From Spirochaetaceae bacterium UBA4077 (GTDB taxonomy: Bacteria > Spirochaetota > Spirochaetia > Treponematales > Rectinemataceae): a stretch of 35,614 nt of DNA. The notes beneath the pieces are model-generated. The model was not told where the DNA came from and did no database searches. It saw nothing but the letters and a program-made list of their open reading frames with translations. This document shows positions 23,361-31,297 of this stretch, piece by piece. The stretch is taken from the NCBI GenBank assembly GCA_002383375.1, contig DFYR01000060.1:1-35614 (forward strand), in the 5' to 3' direction. Positions within the stretch are counted from its first letter, which is position 1; each line of letters begins with the position of its first letter. The position numbers and the translations under genes are program-made.

Positions 23361-24370
23361 GCTTTCCTCCATGGATTTTCGGTGTCGCGTAGATACAGGC
23401 CGCGATCGATGAGGTAGAGATCGGCAAGGCCGATAGCCGTTGCAGCCTCGATGACTACGGCGCTTCGCAGGGCGATGCAGGCGTCATGGCGCCCTTCTAT
23501 AATAAGTTCAGTCATCGTGTTCCTGGAAAAATCGTAGCTTCGCTGCGCCCGGGCGATGGAGGATGCAGGTTTGACAGCCACTCTCAGCACCAAGTCATTG
23601 CCGTTACTTATGCCGCCATTGATGCCGCCAGCGCCGTTCTTGCTGGTCTTGCCCGAAGCATCGATGATAGGATCGTTGTGTTCAGAGCCGAACATGCCCG
23701 CTGCGGCGAATCCGTCCCCGAACTCGAGGGCGCGCACCGCAGGCACGGCGAACAGTATATGGGCAAGGACGCTTTCGCAGGCGTCGAAGAAGGGCTCCCC
23801 GAGTCCTACCGGCAGTCCCCGCACCACGACTTCCACAACAGCCCCAACCGAATCACCTCTGGCCACCGCCTCGGCCACCAGTTCGTCCAGCGACTCACCC
23901 TTGCGGCCCGAGCGCACTAGGGTGCTGAATTCGGCGAAGGAAAGTATTTTTTTAGCGATTACTCCTGCGGCCACCAGGCCCGCTGTGACTCGTCCGGAAA
24001 AATGCCCCGAACCCCGGGGGTCAGAAAAGCCAGAGTATTTTTTCATGCTGGTAAAATCAGCGTGGCCTGGCCGGGGGATTGCGCGGAACTGGTCGTAGTC
24101 CGAAGAACGGGTGTCCTTGTTGGGAATGCTGATGCAGATAGGAGAGCCTGTACTGAATCCCCCCTGGATACCCGAAAGTATGCACACCTGATCGGATTCC
24201 CTGCGGGGGGTTGTGCCCGCGGCTCCCGCCCTTCTTCTGGCCATGTCGGCTTCGAAATCCTCGGCCGAGAGGGACAATCCCGGCGGACAGCCATCGATGA
24301 TCGCTCCCACCGCAGGTCCGTGGGATTCGCCGAAAAGCTCCACCCTGAAGAGTCTACCAAAACTGTTCAT
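23357..24370 (-). CDS. aroC: Chorismate synthase (337 aa)
   Basis: This enzyme makes chorismate from EPSP using reduced FMN. FGESHGPAVG (13-22), IPRPGHADF and DPRGSGHFSGRVTA are the expected motifs, and AGGINGGISNGNDL matches the FMN-binding region. Near the C-terminus, the usual GRHDPC-type signature reads GRHDACIALRSAVVIEAA, replacing two prolines; the catalytic histidine and arginine remain. Length is slightly short (typically 350-390). It overlaps aroB upstream and pheA downstream by ATGA junctions, so translation is probably coupled. Confidence 0.95.
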   Translation of the reverse strand: MNSFGRLFRVELFGESHGPAVGAIIDGCPPGLSLSAEDFEADMARRRAGAAGTTPRRESDQVCILSGIQGGFSTGSPICISIPNKDTRSSDYDQFRAIPRPGHADFTSMKKYSGFSDPRGSGHFSGRVTAGLVAAGVIAKKILSFAEFSTLVRSGRKGESLDELVAEAVARGDSVGAVVEVVVRGLPVGLGEPFFDACESVLAHILFAVPAVRALEFGDGFAAAGMFGSEHNDPIIDASGKTSKNGAGGINGGISNGNDLVLRVAVKPASSIARAQRSYDFSRNTMTELIIEGRHDACIALRSAVVIEAATAIGLADLYLIDRGLYLRDTENPWRKA

Positions 24371-25431
24371 GCGCCATCCTTTAACAGAAAGGAGAGAAGC
24401 TCCTCCACCGGGATTTTTTCGATTTTAACCGTTCCTATCCTTTCGGGCAGAATAAAATGCACCAGATCTCCCACACGTTTTTTATCCATGAATAGAAGCT
24501 CGGCGGCTTTCATTCTCAATGATCCGTCCGAATCGACCGCCGCAAGGCTGACCGGCAGGCCGCAGCGGGCGAGGAGCCTGAGTATTCGCTGTAAATCCGA
24601 TTCGCTCATCCTGCCCTTGCTGCGGGCATAGCTTGAAGCAAGGGCGATGCCCAGGGAAACAGCATAGCCGTGGGGCATGCCACCGGCCAATTCCAGGGCA
24701 TGGCCGAAGCTGTGTCCGAGGTTTAGTAGCCTGCGTGTATCCGACTCCCTTGGATCCTGAGCCACAATGCCCAGCTTGACCTGTTGAGACAGAAAGACAA
24801 TGCGCTCCAGCGCCTCGGCGGGGCAGTTGCTGTAATCCAGGCCTTTTTCGCCTCCATAGCGCCGCGCGTAGTCTTCCAGAAAAGCGAAGTGATCTTCACC
24901 GTCGAGAATCCCGTGCTTAATCGCCTCGGCCATGCCCGAGGCGAACTGCACGGGCTCCAGGCTCCTTAAGGTTTCAACGTCGCAAAAAAGCCGCTGGGGA
25001 AAATGGAAGGAACCGATCACGTTCTTGTAACCGCCAAAGTCCAGACTGTTCTTGCCGCCCAGGGCAGCGTCGCACAGGGCTAGGAGGGTAGTAGGGGCTG
25101 CGCAGAATCCGATGCCCCGCATCCAAATATGAGCGGCAAAGCCTGCGGTATCGCTGATCGAGCCGCCGCCCAGAGCGAGGACCGACCAAGAGCGATCCAC
25201 CTTGTGCCGGATAAAACTGTCTAAAAGGGCAGCCAGGGCGTCCATGCTTTTTGCCGCTTCGCCTTCCGGTATAAGGGCGTAGGGTAGTCCGGGAAAATGG
25301 TTGCCGTAGAGAGCATGGATTCTCGCGTCGCTCACCAGCAGGGTCTTAGCCGGGTCTAGCTGCCCTGCGATATCGGCAAGCCGGCAGAAAAGCCGGCTGT
25401 CGCTGCTTGGTACCCGAGGATCCGATTCCAT
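24367..25431 (-). CDS. aroB: 3-dehydroquinate synthase (354 aa)
   Basis: This NAD- and zinc-dependent cyclase converts DAHP to 3-dehydroquinate. Family motifs are GGGSISDTAGFAAHIWMRG, PTTLLALCDAALGGKNS, the metal/active-site EAIKHG, and LNLGHSFGHALE with its histidines. The C-terminal MDKKRVGDLVHFILP matches the conserved end. I place the start at the ATG 25431, overlapping the aroF stop as TGATG, and not at the TTG three bases earlier. The N-terminal Rossmann region is a little short but keeps LLVSD. Confidence 0.95.
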   Translation of the reverse strand: MESDPRVPSSDSRLFCRLADIAGQLDPAKTLLVSDARIHALYGNHFPGLPYALIPEGEAAKSMDALAALLDSFIRHKVDRSWSVLALGGGSISDTAGFAAHIWMRGIGFCAAPTTLLALCDAALGGKNSLDFGGYKNVIGSFHFPQRLFCDVETLRSLEPVQFASGMAEAIKHGILDGEDHFAFLEDYARRYGGEKGLDYSNCPAEALERIVFLSQQVKLGIVAQDPRESDTRRLLNLGHSFGHALELAGGMPHGYAVSLGIALASSYARSKGRMSESDLQRILRLLARCGLPVSLAAVDSDGSLRMKAAELLFMDKKRVGDLVHFILPERIGTVKIEKIPVEELLSFLLKDGA

Positions 25432-26408
25432 CAATCCACCGAGTCCTTAAAATGTCCTGCCTCTGGATTGATCCGGGACTGGTCGCTGCTTGCGCTGCCC
25501 TGCTGGCCTATGGCTGTGTTGTTGCCGGCTGCATCGCCTGGTTGGCATCCAGCGTTTCCATGCGCTGAACCCTTCTCTTCAGAATCAATCCTGCTATCGA
25601 GTTCCAGCATAAATGCTCTGGTCGCCTCGAGCTTTTTCATGAGCCGCTCGAACTGGGGTACCGAGAGCTGCTGGTCCTTGTCGCTCAGGGCGCAGGAAGG
25701 ATCGATATGTACTTCGATTTCCAGACCATCTGCCCCTGCCACCAGGGCAGCCAGGCTCATGGGCTCAATCATGCTTAAAATGCCCGTGCCGTGACTCGGG
25801 TCGATAAAGATGGGCAGATGGCTTTCCCTGCGCACCGCAGGGATCATGGAGAGATCGAGGGTGTTCCGGGTATAGGTCTCGAAGGTGCGGATTCCCCGCT
25901 CGCAGAGTATGACGTTGGGATTGCCTTCGGCCAGGATGTACTCGGCGCAGTTCAGCCATTCTTCCAAGGTGGAATACATTCCGCGCTTGAGCAGGATGGG
26001 TTTTCCCGACTTGCCAACCTCCCGGAGGAGGGAAAAGTTCTGCATGTTTCTGGCGCCGATCTGAAGGACATCGGCGTATTCTCCAACCCAGGAGACATCC
26101 CTGGTATCGACCACTTCGGTGACAATAGGCAGGCCGGTTTCTTTTCGGGCCTTGTCCAGAATTTTAAGCCCCTTGAGTCCCAAGCCCTGGAAGGCGTAAG
26201 GGGAAGTTCTTGGCTTGAAGGCGCCGCCCCTGAGCATTGTAGCGCCCGCCTTTTTTGCCGCGATGGCGGTTTTGACCGTCTGTTCCTCCGACTCCACCGA
26301 GCATGGTCCGGCTATGACGACAAATTCCCCGCCGAGCTTTACTCCGCTTACGTCAATGATGCTGCGGCTGAAATCCGGTCTGGCCGCCGCGAGCTTCAGG
26401 TTTTTCAT
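25431..26408 (-). CDS. aroF: DAHP synthase, type I-beta (325 aa, with C-terminal tail)
   Basis: This is the first step of the pathway, condensing PEP with erythrose-4-phosphate. Active-site segments are IAGPCSVES, RGGAFKPRTSPYAFQG, VLQIGARNMQN, LLKRGM and FIDPSHGTG. It is the short I-beta form without the N-terminal ferredoxin-like regulatory domain or a fused chorismate mutase. The last ~53 residues are a Gly/Ser/Gln/Asn-rich tail (including GNNTAIGQQGSASSDQS) not needed for the barrel. I start at 26408 (MKNLKLAAARPDF) because GAGAGAG lies at the right distance. An in-frame ATG at 26456 adds 16 residues but its AGGAAA is too close. First gene of the five-gene operon. Confidence 0.93.
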   Translation of the reverse strand: MKNLKLAAARPDFSRSIIDVSGVKLGGEFVVIAGPCSVESEEQTVKTAIAAKKAGATMLRGGAFKPRTSPYAFQGLGLKGLKILDKARKETGLPIVTEVVDTRDVSWVGEYADVLQIGARNMQNFSLLREVGKSGKPILLKRGMYSTLEEWLNCAEYILAEGNPNVILCERGIRTFETYTRNTLDLSMIPAVRRESHLPIFIDPSHGTGILSMIEPMSLAALVAGADGLEIEVHIDPSCALSDKDQQLSVPQFERLMKKLEATRAFMLELDSRIDSEEKGSAHGNAGCQPGDAAGNNTAIGQQGSASSDQSRINPEAGHFKDSVD

Positions 26409-26478
26409 TGATTTCTCTCTCTGATGACTCGCCGCCCTATAAGAGTGGTTTGTCATTTTCCTGGCAATAATAGGGGCG

Positions 26479-26507
26479 ATGATATAACTTCCGGAAGCTC
26501 AGGTCAA
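26479..26507 (-). promoter_or_regulatory. Promoter of the aroF-aroB-aroC-pheA-tyrA operon
   Basis: On the minus strand TTGACC (26507-26502), a 17-base spacer and TATCAT (26484-26479) match the sigma-70 consensus at five of six positions in both boxes. The leader to the 26408 start would be about 65 bases. I see no T-box or leader-peptide attenuator in it. Confidence 0.7.
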
Positions 26508-26583
26508 GGAAAGGCTTAATTTTACAATAGTAATATATTTCTGTACCACAATACTTCGGCTTCCGTTTGCATTTTCTCTAGTT

Positions 26584-26589
26584 TATCAT
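26584..26589 (+). promoter_or_regulatory. -10 box placing transcription start at the ATG of the 990-aa gene
   Basis: TATCAT (26584-26589) ends 6 bases before the ATG at 26596. There is no Shine-Dalgarno. The 17-base-spaced -35 position (26561-26566, TTCCGT) is poor, so it would need an activator or an alternative sigma factor if real. Confidence 0.35.
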
Positions 26590-26595
26590 AGCCCT

Positions 26596-29568
26596 ATGTA
26601 TTTTAACGAACTAGTCAGCGCCTATGACAGGCAGCGGAGAGAACGCAATATCTACCATGACCTCATGCGATTTCGGGTGCGGGAAGTTCTGCTTGTGGGC
26701 AGCCTCTACGACTCCTTCGTGGTGGAATCTGACGGCATACTAACCGAGCAGATCTATGGCGAGTACTTCAAGCTCAATCTCAATACAATTCCCAGGATAA
26801 CCTGCGCCTATACAGAGGAATCGGCTATGGATCTTTTCAGGAGCGGAGGTTTCGACCTGGTCATTCTCATGGCGGGCATCGATTTCGACCTTCCCCTGCG
26901 CCTGGCCAATTTAATGAAGCAGGTGTGGCCAGACATACCTATCCTTCTCATGGCGACCAACAATTCCAGCCTCGAAAAACTGGATACGGATTCGCCGAAT
27001 CTGGCGGCGATCGACAGGGTTTTCGTGTGGAACGGTTATTCCAAGCTCTTTGTGGGAATGATCAAGTACGTGGAGGATTTGAGAAACGTGCAGGCCGACA
27101 CCCTGGTGGGAAGGGTACGGGTGATCCTGCTGATTGAGGATTCGGTGCGGTTCTATTCCCGTTTCCTTCCAGTCCTGTACAAGGTCGTGCTCAAGCAAAC
27201 CCAGACCCTGATCGAAGAAGAAAAGGTCACCGAAACCTACAAGCTGCTGTCCATCAGGGCCAGGCCGAAAATTCTACTGGCGTCAAGCTATGAAGAAGCT
27301 CAGGAAATCTTCAACACCTACGAGAGCAACCTGCTGGCTGTCATCACGGATCTCCGTTTTCCCCGGCAAGGGATTCACGATGATGAAGCTGGCTTTGATT
27401 TTCTTTCCATGGCAAAGACAAAGATTCCCGACCTTTCCATTCTCGTGCAGTCCAGCGAACCGGGGATCAGACAGAAGGCCTACTCCATGGGCGCTTCCTT
27501 CGCGGACAAGAATTCCGAATCCCTGGAGATGGAGCTGGCTACTTTCCTCCAGGAGAACCTTGGGTTCGGCTCGTTCCGTTTCCGCATGCCTGACGGCACG
27601 GAGCTGAATAGAGCACGCAACATGAAGGAGTTTATCGATATCCTTCACGTTCTCCCCCCGGAGAGCCTGGCCTATCACGCCGAGCGGAACCATTTTTCTG
27701 CATGGCTCATGGCCCGCGGCGAAATCCTCATGGCTAAGGTGCTTCGTCCTTACAGAATCAGCGATTTTCCCAGCCTTCAGGCGATGCGCGATTTTATCGT
27801 GAAAATCCTGGACAACGTGCGCAAGGAAAAATCCCGGGGCATCCTCCCGAATTTCGATGAATCCATGATGCAAGAGGAAAACTACGTCAGCCGGCTGGTG
27901 GACGGTTCGGTGGGCGGAAAGGGTAGGGGAATCATCTTTATCCGCTCGCTGCTTGAAAATCTTGAATTCTCGCGCTACATCAAGGGCATCGACATCAAGA
28001 TTCCCCGCACGGCCTTTATCGGCATCGACGAATTCGAGGTGTTCCTGGAGAGCAACGACCTGTGGGCTTCCTCTTTTTACGGTCCCCAGACCGATGAGCT
28101 GAGGAGGAGTTTTGTCACCATCCCGCTTTCCCGTTCCCTTGTGGCGAAGCTGAAGCATTTTCTGGCCGCTACTACAAAGCCCCTGGCGGTGCGTTCTTCG
28201 GGTCTCTTCGAGGACATGCTCATGGTGCCGTTTTCGGGTATCTACGACACCTATATAATCCCCAACAATAATTCCGATTCGGAAGTACGGCTCAACCAGC
28301 TCTGCGACGCCGTCAGGTTGATTTTCGCCAGCCTTTTCTCCGCCGAGGCCCGTTCGTACTTCGAAATGACCGGCTACAACCTGGAAGAAGAGCGTATGGC
28401 GGTGGTGATACAGGAGTTGGTGGGCTCGGTCCATGGGGACTATTACTATCCCCATGTTTCGGGTGTGGCGCAGTCCTATAACTATTATCCTATTTCATAC
28501 AGCAAGCCTGAGGACGGGCTCTGCGTCTCGGCTCTGGGGCTGGGAACCTGGGTCGTGGGGGGAGGGGCTGCATACCGCTTCAGTCCCAGGTATCCAAAAC
28601 TCGATTTGGTTCCGGCAGACCAGTCTCTGGATAACACCCAGCGAAGCTTCCATGCCCTCGATCTTAGGCGCAGCACACCTGAGCTTCTCGCGGGGGAGAT
28701 GGCTAGCCTGGCCGAGCTGCCGCTCCAGGAAGCCTCCAAGGACAAAAAATTTCCTTACCTAGTATCTACCTGGGACGCTCAGGATCTGCGTTTTGTCCCC
28801 GGTGACAGCGGAAAGGGTACGAAGATCGTGGATCTGGCCAACATTTTAAAGCACGATGCCCTGCCGTTCGCCGAAGCAATCTCCATGATCCTAGACGTGG
28901 GAGCCCGCTCGATGGGCACACCGGTGGAGATAGAGTACGCGCTCAACCTGGATGAGGTTTCGGGAAATCCAGCGCTTTACATCCTGCAGCTCAAACCCCT
29001 GATCAACCAGCAGGACAGGATCGACGTGGACATGGAATCCCTGGACCGGCAGGCTTGCTTTATATACTCGAAAAAGGCTATGGGTAACGGCCGTTTCGAG
29101 GATATCAGGGACATCCTCTGGGTAGATCCTGAGCGCTTCGACCGTACCAAGACAGTGGAGATGGCCGGCGAAATCGAGGAGCTCAACAACCTTCTGCGCA
29201 GCGAGGGAAGGCACTACATACTCATCGGGCCCGGCCGCTGGGGGACCAGGGATCGCTGGCTCGGCATTCCGGTGACCTTCACCCAGATTTCTTGCTCCAG
29301 GGTTATCGTCGAGGCGGATCTCGAAGATTTCGTGGTGGAATCCTCTTTAGGCTCTCATTTTTTCCATAACGTCACTAGTATGAACATCGGGTACCTCAAG
29401 GTAGCCGAGACCGATGAGGGATTTGTGGACTGGGACTGGCTGAAGTCCATGCCTTGTGCCCGTCGAACCGCTCACTGCTGCTGGACGAGGTTGGATGCTT
29501 CGGTGGACGTGTTGATGGACGGTAGGAGCAGCAAGGCAGCCCTGCTCAAGCCGGGTGTCCAAAAATAG
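26596..29568 (+). CDS. Receiver-domain / PEP-synthase-type ATP-grasp fusion protein (990 aa)
   Basis: Four parts can be seen. (a) About 26-165: a receiver-like fold whose phospho-acceptor position is lost (LVILMAG). (b) About 174-320: a second receiver keeping acidic pair E181/D182, acceptor D252 in VITDLRFP, S286/S287 and K305, with a ~50-residue insert after the first strand. (c) About 430-802: a pyruvate-phosphate dikinase/PEP-synthase N-terminal ATP-grasp domain, with GGKGRG (440-445), AVRSSGLFED (531-540), FSGIYDTY, VIQELVG and the closing LYILQLKPL. (d) About 840-990: a domain with LIGPGRWGTRDRWLGIPV and SHFFHNVTSMNIGYLKV. The swivelling phosphohistidine and PEP-binding barrel domains of true PEP synthase are absent, so it cannot be that enzyme as usually defined. 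Similar proteins occur, as I recall, in Bacteroidetes and spirochaetes without a known role. It is divergent from aroF. Confidence 0.8.
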   Translation: MYFNELVSAYDRQRRERNIYHDLMRFRVREVLLVGSLYDSFVVESDGILTEQIYGEYFKLNLNTIPRITCAYTEESAMDLFRSGGFDLVILMAGIDFDLPLRLANLMKQVWPDIPILLMATNNSSLEKLDTDSPNLAAIDRVFVWNGYSKLFVGMIKYVEDLRNVQADTLVGRVRVILLIEDSVRFYSRFLPVLYKVVLKQTQTLIEEEKVTETYKLLSIRARPKILLASSYEEAQEIFNTYESNLLAVITDLRFPRQGIHDDEAGFDFLSMAKTKIPDLSILVQSSEPGIRQKAYSMGASFADKNSESLEMELATFLQENLGFGSFRFRMPDGTELNRARNMKEFIDILHVLPPESLAYHAERNHFSAWLMARGEILMAKVLRPYRISDFPSLQAMRDFIVKILDNVRKEKSRGILPNFDESMMQEENYVSRLVDGSVGGKGRGIIFIRSLLENLEFSRYIKGIDIKIPRTAFIGIDEFEVFLESNDLWASSFYGPQTDELRRSFVTIPLSRSLVAKLKHFLAATTKPLAVRSSGLFEDMLMVPFSGIYDTYIIPNNNSDSEVRLNQLCDAVRLIFASLFSAEARSYFEMTGYNLEEERMAVVIQELVGSVHGDYYYPHVSGVAQSYNYYPISYSKPEDGLCVSALGLGTWVVGGGAAYRFSPRYPKLDLVPADQSLDNTQRSFHALDLRRSTPELLAGEMASLAELPLQEASKDKKFPYLVSTWDAQDLRFVPGDSGKGTKIVDLANILKHDALPFAEAISMILDVGARSMGTPVEIEYALNLDEVSGNPALYILQLKPLINQQDRIDVDMESLDRQACFIYSKKAMGNGRFEDIRDILWVDPERFDRTKTVEMAGEIEELNNLLRSEGRHYILIGPGRWGTRDRWLGIPVTFTQISCSRVIVEADLEDFVVESSLGSHFFHNVTSMNIGYLKVAETDEGFVDWDWLKSMPCARRTAHCCWTRLDASVDVLMDGRSSKAALLKPGVQK

Positions 29569-29597
29569 GCAAGCAAGCCCTGGCCGGAGCGCCTCGA

Positions 29598-29627
29598 TTG
29601 ACGATATCGCCTGTTTTGGGCAATACT
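29598..29627 (+). promoter_or_regulatory. Candidate promoter of pheS-pheT
   Basis: TTGACG (29598-29603), an 18-base spacer and AATACT (29622-29627) lie in the 151-base gap before pheS. The -35 matches five of six positions, the -10 four of six. The predicted leader is about 85 bases. Confidence 0.45.
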
Positions 29628-29647
29628 CCTCGCTAATAGGCGCATTC

Positions 29648-29683
29648 GTTCCTTGCGGAACAAGGCTGGACTATGAACGTTCC
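29648..29683 (+). promoter_or_regulatory. Alternating stems in the pheS leader
   Basis: Segment GTTCC (29648-29652) pairs with GGAAC (29657-29661). The latter can instead pair with a second GTTCC (29679-29683), and CCTTG (29651-29655) can pair with CAAGG (29661-29665). The stems are mutually exclusive. They are only five base pairs each, no T-run follows, and no T-box core sequence is seen, so attenuation is only a possibility. Confidence 0.2.
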
Positions 29684-29719
29684 AACGCGCCCTCATCCGA
29701 AAACCATGGAGCCTGTCAC

Positions 29720-31276
29720 ATGGATGCCATAAGCGTCGCTAAAACTCTTCATCCCCTGGAAGTCCGCATCCTTCTCGCCTACGAACCGGGAAGCGAAATC
29801 GACGGTGAAATCCTGCGTAGCCAGCTGCACTTCAGGGAAGGCCAGGAAAATCAGACCTTTTCCTGGCTTCTGGCCAAAGGCCTTATCGAAGAGCAGGGCA
29901 GGACTCAGAGCCTTTTTTTCGAGCTGACCGCCTTAGGTCGCGAGTACGCGGATAAGGGAATCCCAGAACGCAGGATATTCAACTTTATCAGCAAGAAGGG
30001 CGCCGCGCGGCTGCCTGAGCTGGCCCAAGAGCTGGGTTTGGATCAGAAGACAGTGGGTTCGGCCTTCGGCATACTTTCCAAGGAAGGAGCCTTGGGGATG
30101 AACGAGGAGAAAAAAGCCTCTTTGCTCCCCGGTGCAGTCTTTCCCGAACGGATGGAAAAACTCGGAGCGCTGATCGCCCGGGCACTGGCCGCAGACGGCA
30201 TCCTCGAAGAGGCTTGTCTCGACGCAGAATCCCTTGAGCTGGTCAAGTCGGTGGCGAAAAAGCGCGGGGCTCAGGATGCTCCCTTCCGCGTGGCAGAGCG
30301 TGAGCGGGTTGTATACAGGCTGAGTCAAGCCACAGCCGAGCAGCGGCAGATACTTAAATCCCTGGGTGTCACCGGCGAGGAGTTAGGCGCGCTGACGCCG
30401 GCCATGCTCGAAAGCGGGGCCTGGAAAAAAGGAAGCTTTCGGCCTTATAACATCGGGGTGACGCCCGCCCGCACCATACCGGGCAGGAAAAATCCCTATG
30501 TTGAATTTCTCGAGAGTGTCAAGGACAAGCTCGTTTCCCTAGGATTCGAGGAATTCGACGGCAACATGGTAGAGACCGAGTTCTGGAATTCCGACGCTCT
30601 TTTTATGCCGCAGTTCCATTCCGCCCGGGATATCCACGATGTCTACAGCATCGAAAAACCCTCGATGGCGAAATTTATCGAAGAACCTCATCTTTCCAAG
30701 GTTGCGGCGGCTCACGAAAACGGCGGCGACACTGGCTCCCGGGGTTGGAACTACCACTTTGACAGGGACTTCACCCGCCGCCTTATCCTGCGCAGCCAGG
30801 GCACGGTGCTCTCGGCCAGGCAGCTGCCCACGGCCAAGGTCCCGGGCAAGTATTTCGGCATTGTCCGCTGTTTCCGCTACGACAAGGTCGATGCGACCCA
30901 CCTTTCCGACTTTTATCAGACCGAGGGTATCGTCCTGGGTGAGGACGTGAACCTACGAACTCTTTTGGGATTTTTGGAGATGTTCGCTGTGGAGGTGGCG
31001 GGTGCCAAGGAAGTCAAATACGTTCCCGGCTACTTTCCCTTCACCGAGCCGTCGGTGGAAGTGCATATAAAACACCCCGTCCTGGGCTGGTTCGAACTGG
31101 GCGGCTCGGGCATATTCCGTCCCGAAGTAACCAAGTCTCTGGGCATCGATGTCCCTGTTCTGGCTTGGGGCTTGGGTATAGACCGCATGGCCCTCATGGC
31201 CTTGGGCTTAAACGACCTGCGCGAACTCTTCAGCCCAGACCTTGAAAGTGTCCGCCTGCGCAGAGCCCTACAATAG
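29720..31276 (+). CDS. pheS: Phenylalanyl-tRNA synthetase alpha subunit, archaeal type (518 aa)
   Basis: This is the catalytic subunit of the class II synthetase that charges tRNA-Phe. The N-terminal ~200 residues are winged-helix-like tRNA-binding domains (LAQELGLDQKTVGSAFGILS is one such helix-turn-helix). Catalytic motif 2 region is FYQTEG near 397, and motif 3 is near residue 490 (AWGLGIDRMAL), after ELGGSGIFRPEV. At 518 residues it is far longer than the usual bacterial PheS (about 330-350) and matches the archaeal/eukaryotic form known in spirochaetes. The open frame extends upstream to 29555, but I choose the ATG at 29720: GGAG lies eight bases before it and the extra 55 residues look non-coding. 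Confidence 0.93.
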   Translation: MDAISVAKTLHPLEVRILLAYEPGSEIDGEILRSQLHFREGQENQTFSWLLAKGLIEEQGRTQSLFFELTALGREYADKGIPERRIFNFISKKGAARLPELAQELGLDQKTVGSAFGILSKEGALGMNEEKKASLLPGAVFPERMEKLGALIARALAADGILEEACLDAESLELVKSVAKKRGAQDAPFRVAERERVVYRLSQATAEQRQILKSLGVTGEELGALTPAMLESGAWKKGSFRPYNIGVTPARTIPGRKNPYVEFLESVKDKLVSLGFEEFDGNMVETEFWNSDALFMPQFHSARDIHDVYSIEKPSMAKFIEEPHLSKVAAAHENGGDTGSRGWNYHFDRDFTRRLILRSQGTVLSARQLPTAKVPGKYFGIVRCFRYDKVDATHLSDFYQTEGIVLGEDVNLRTLLGFLEMFAVEVAGAKEVKYVPGYFPFTEPSVEVHIKHPVLGWFELGGSGIFRPEVTKSLGIDVPVLAWGLGIDRMALMALGLNDLRELFSPDLESVRLRRALQ

Positions 31277-31297
31277 CCTAAATGATGGAGCGCTACG

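Noticed and set aside
26409..26456. 16-codon N-terminal extension of aroF (MTNHSYRAA)
   Set aside because: AGGAAA is directly against that ATG, whereas the downstream ATG has a properly spaced GAGAGAG and matches the expected protein start.
27283..28455. 390-codon open frame on the minus strand inside the 990-aa gene
   Set aside because: It is antisense to a gene with clear domain motifs, has no recognisable domain and no suitable ribosome site; long antisense frames are expected in GC-rich DNA.
29555..29719. N-terminal extension of pheS by 55 codons
   Set aside because: It would start inside the previous gene, lacks a ribosome site, covers the candidate pheS promoter, and the residues do not look like a PheS N-terminus.
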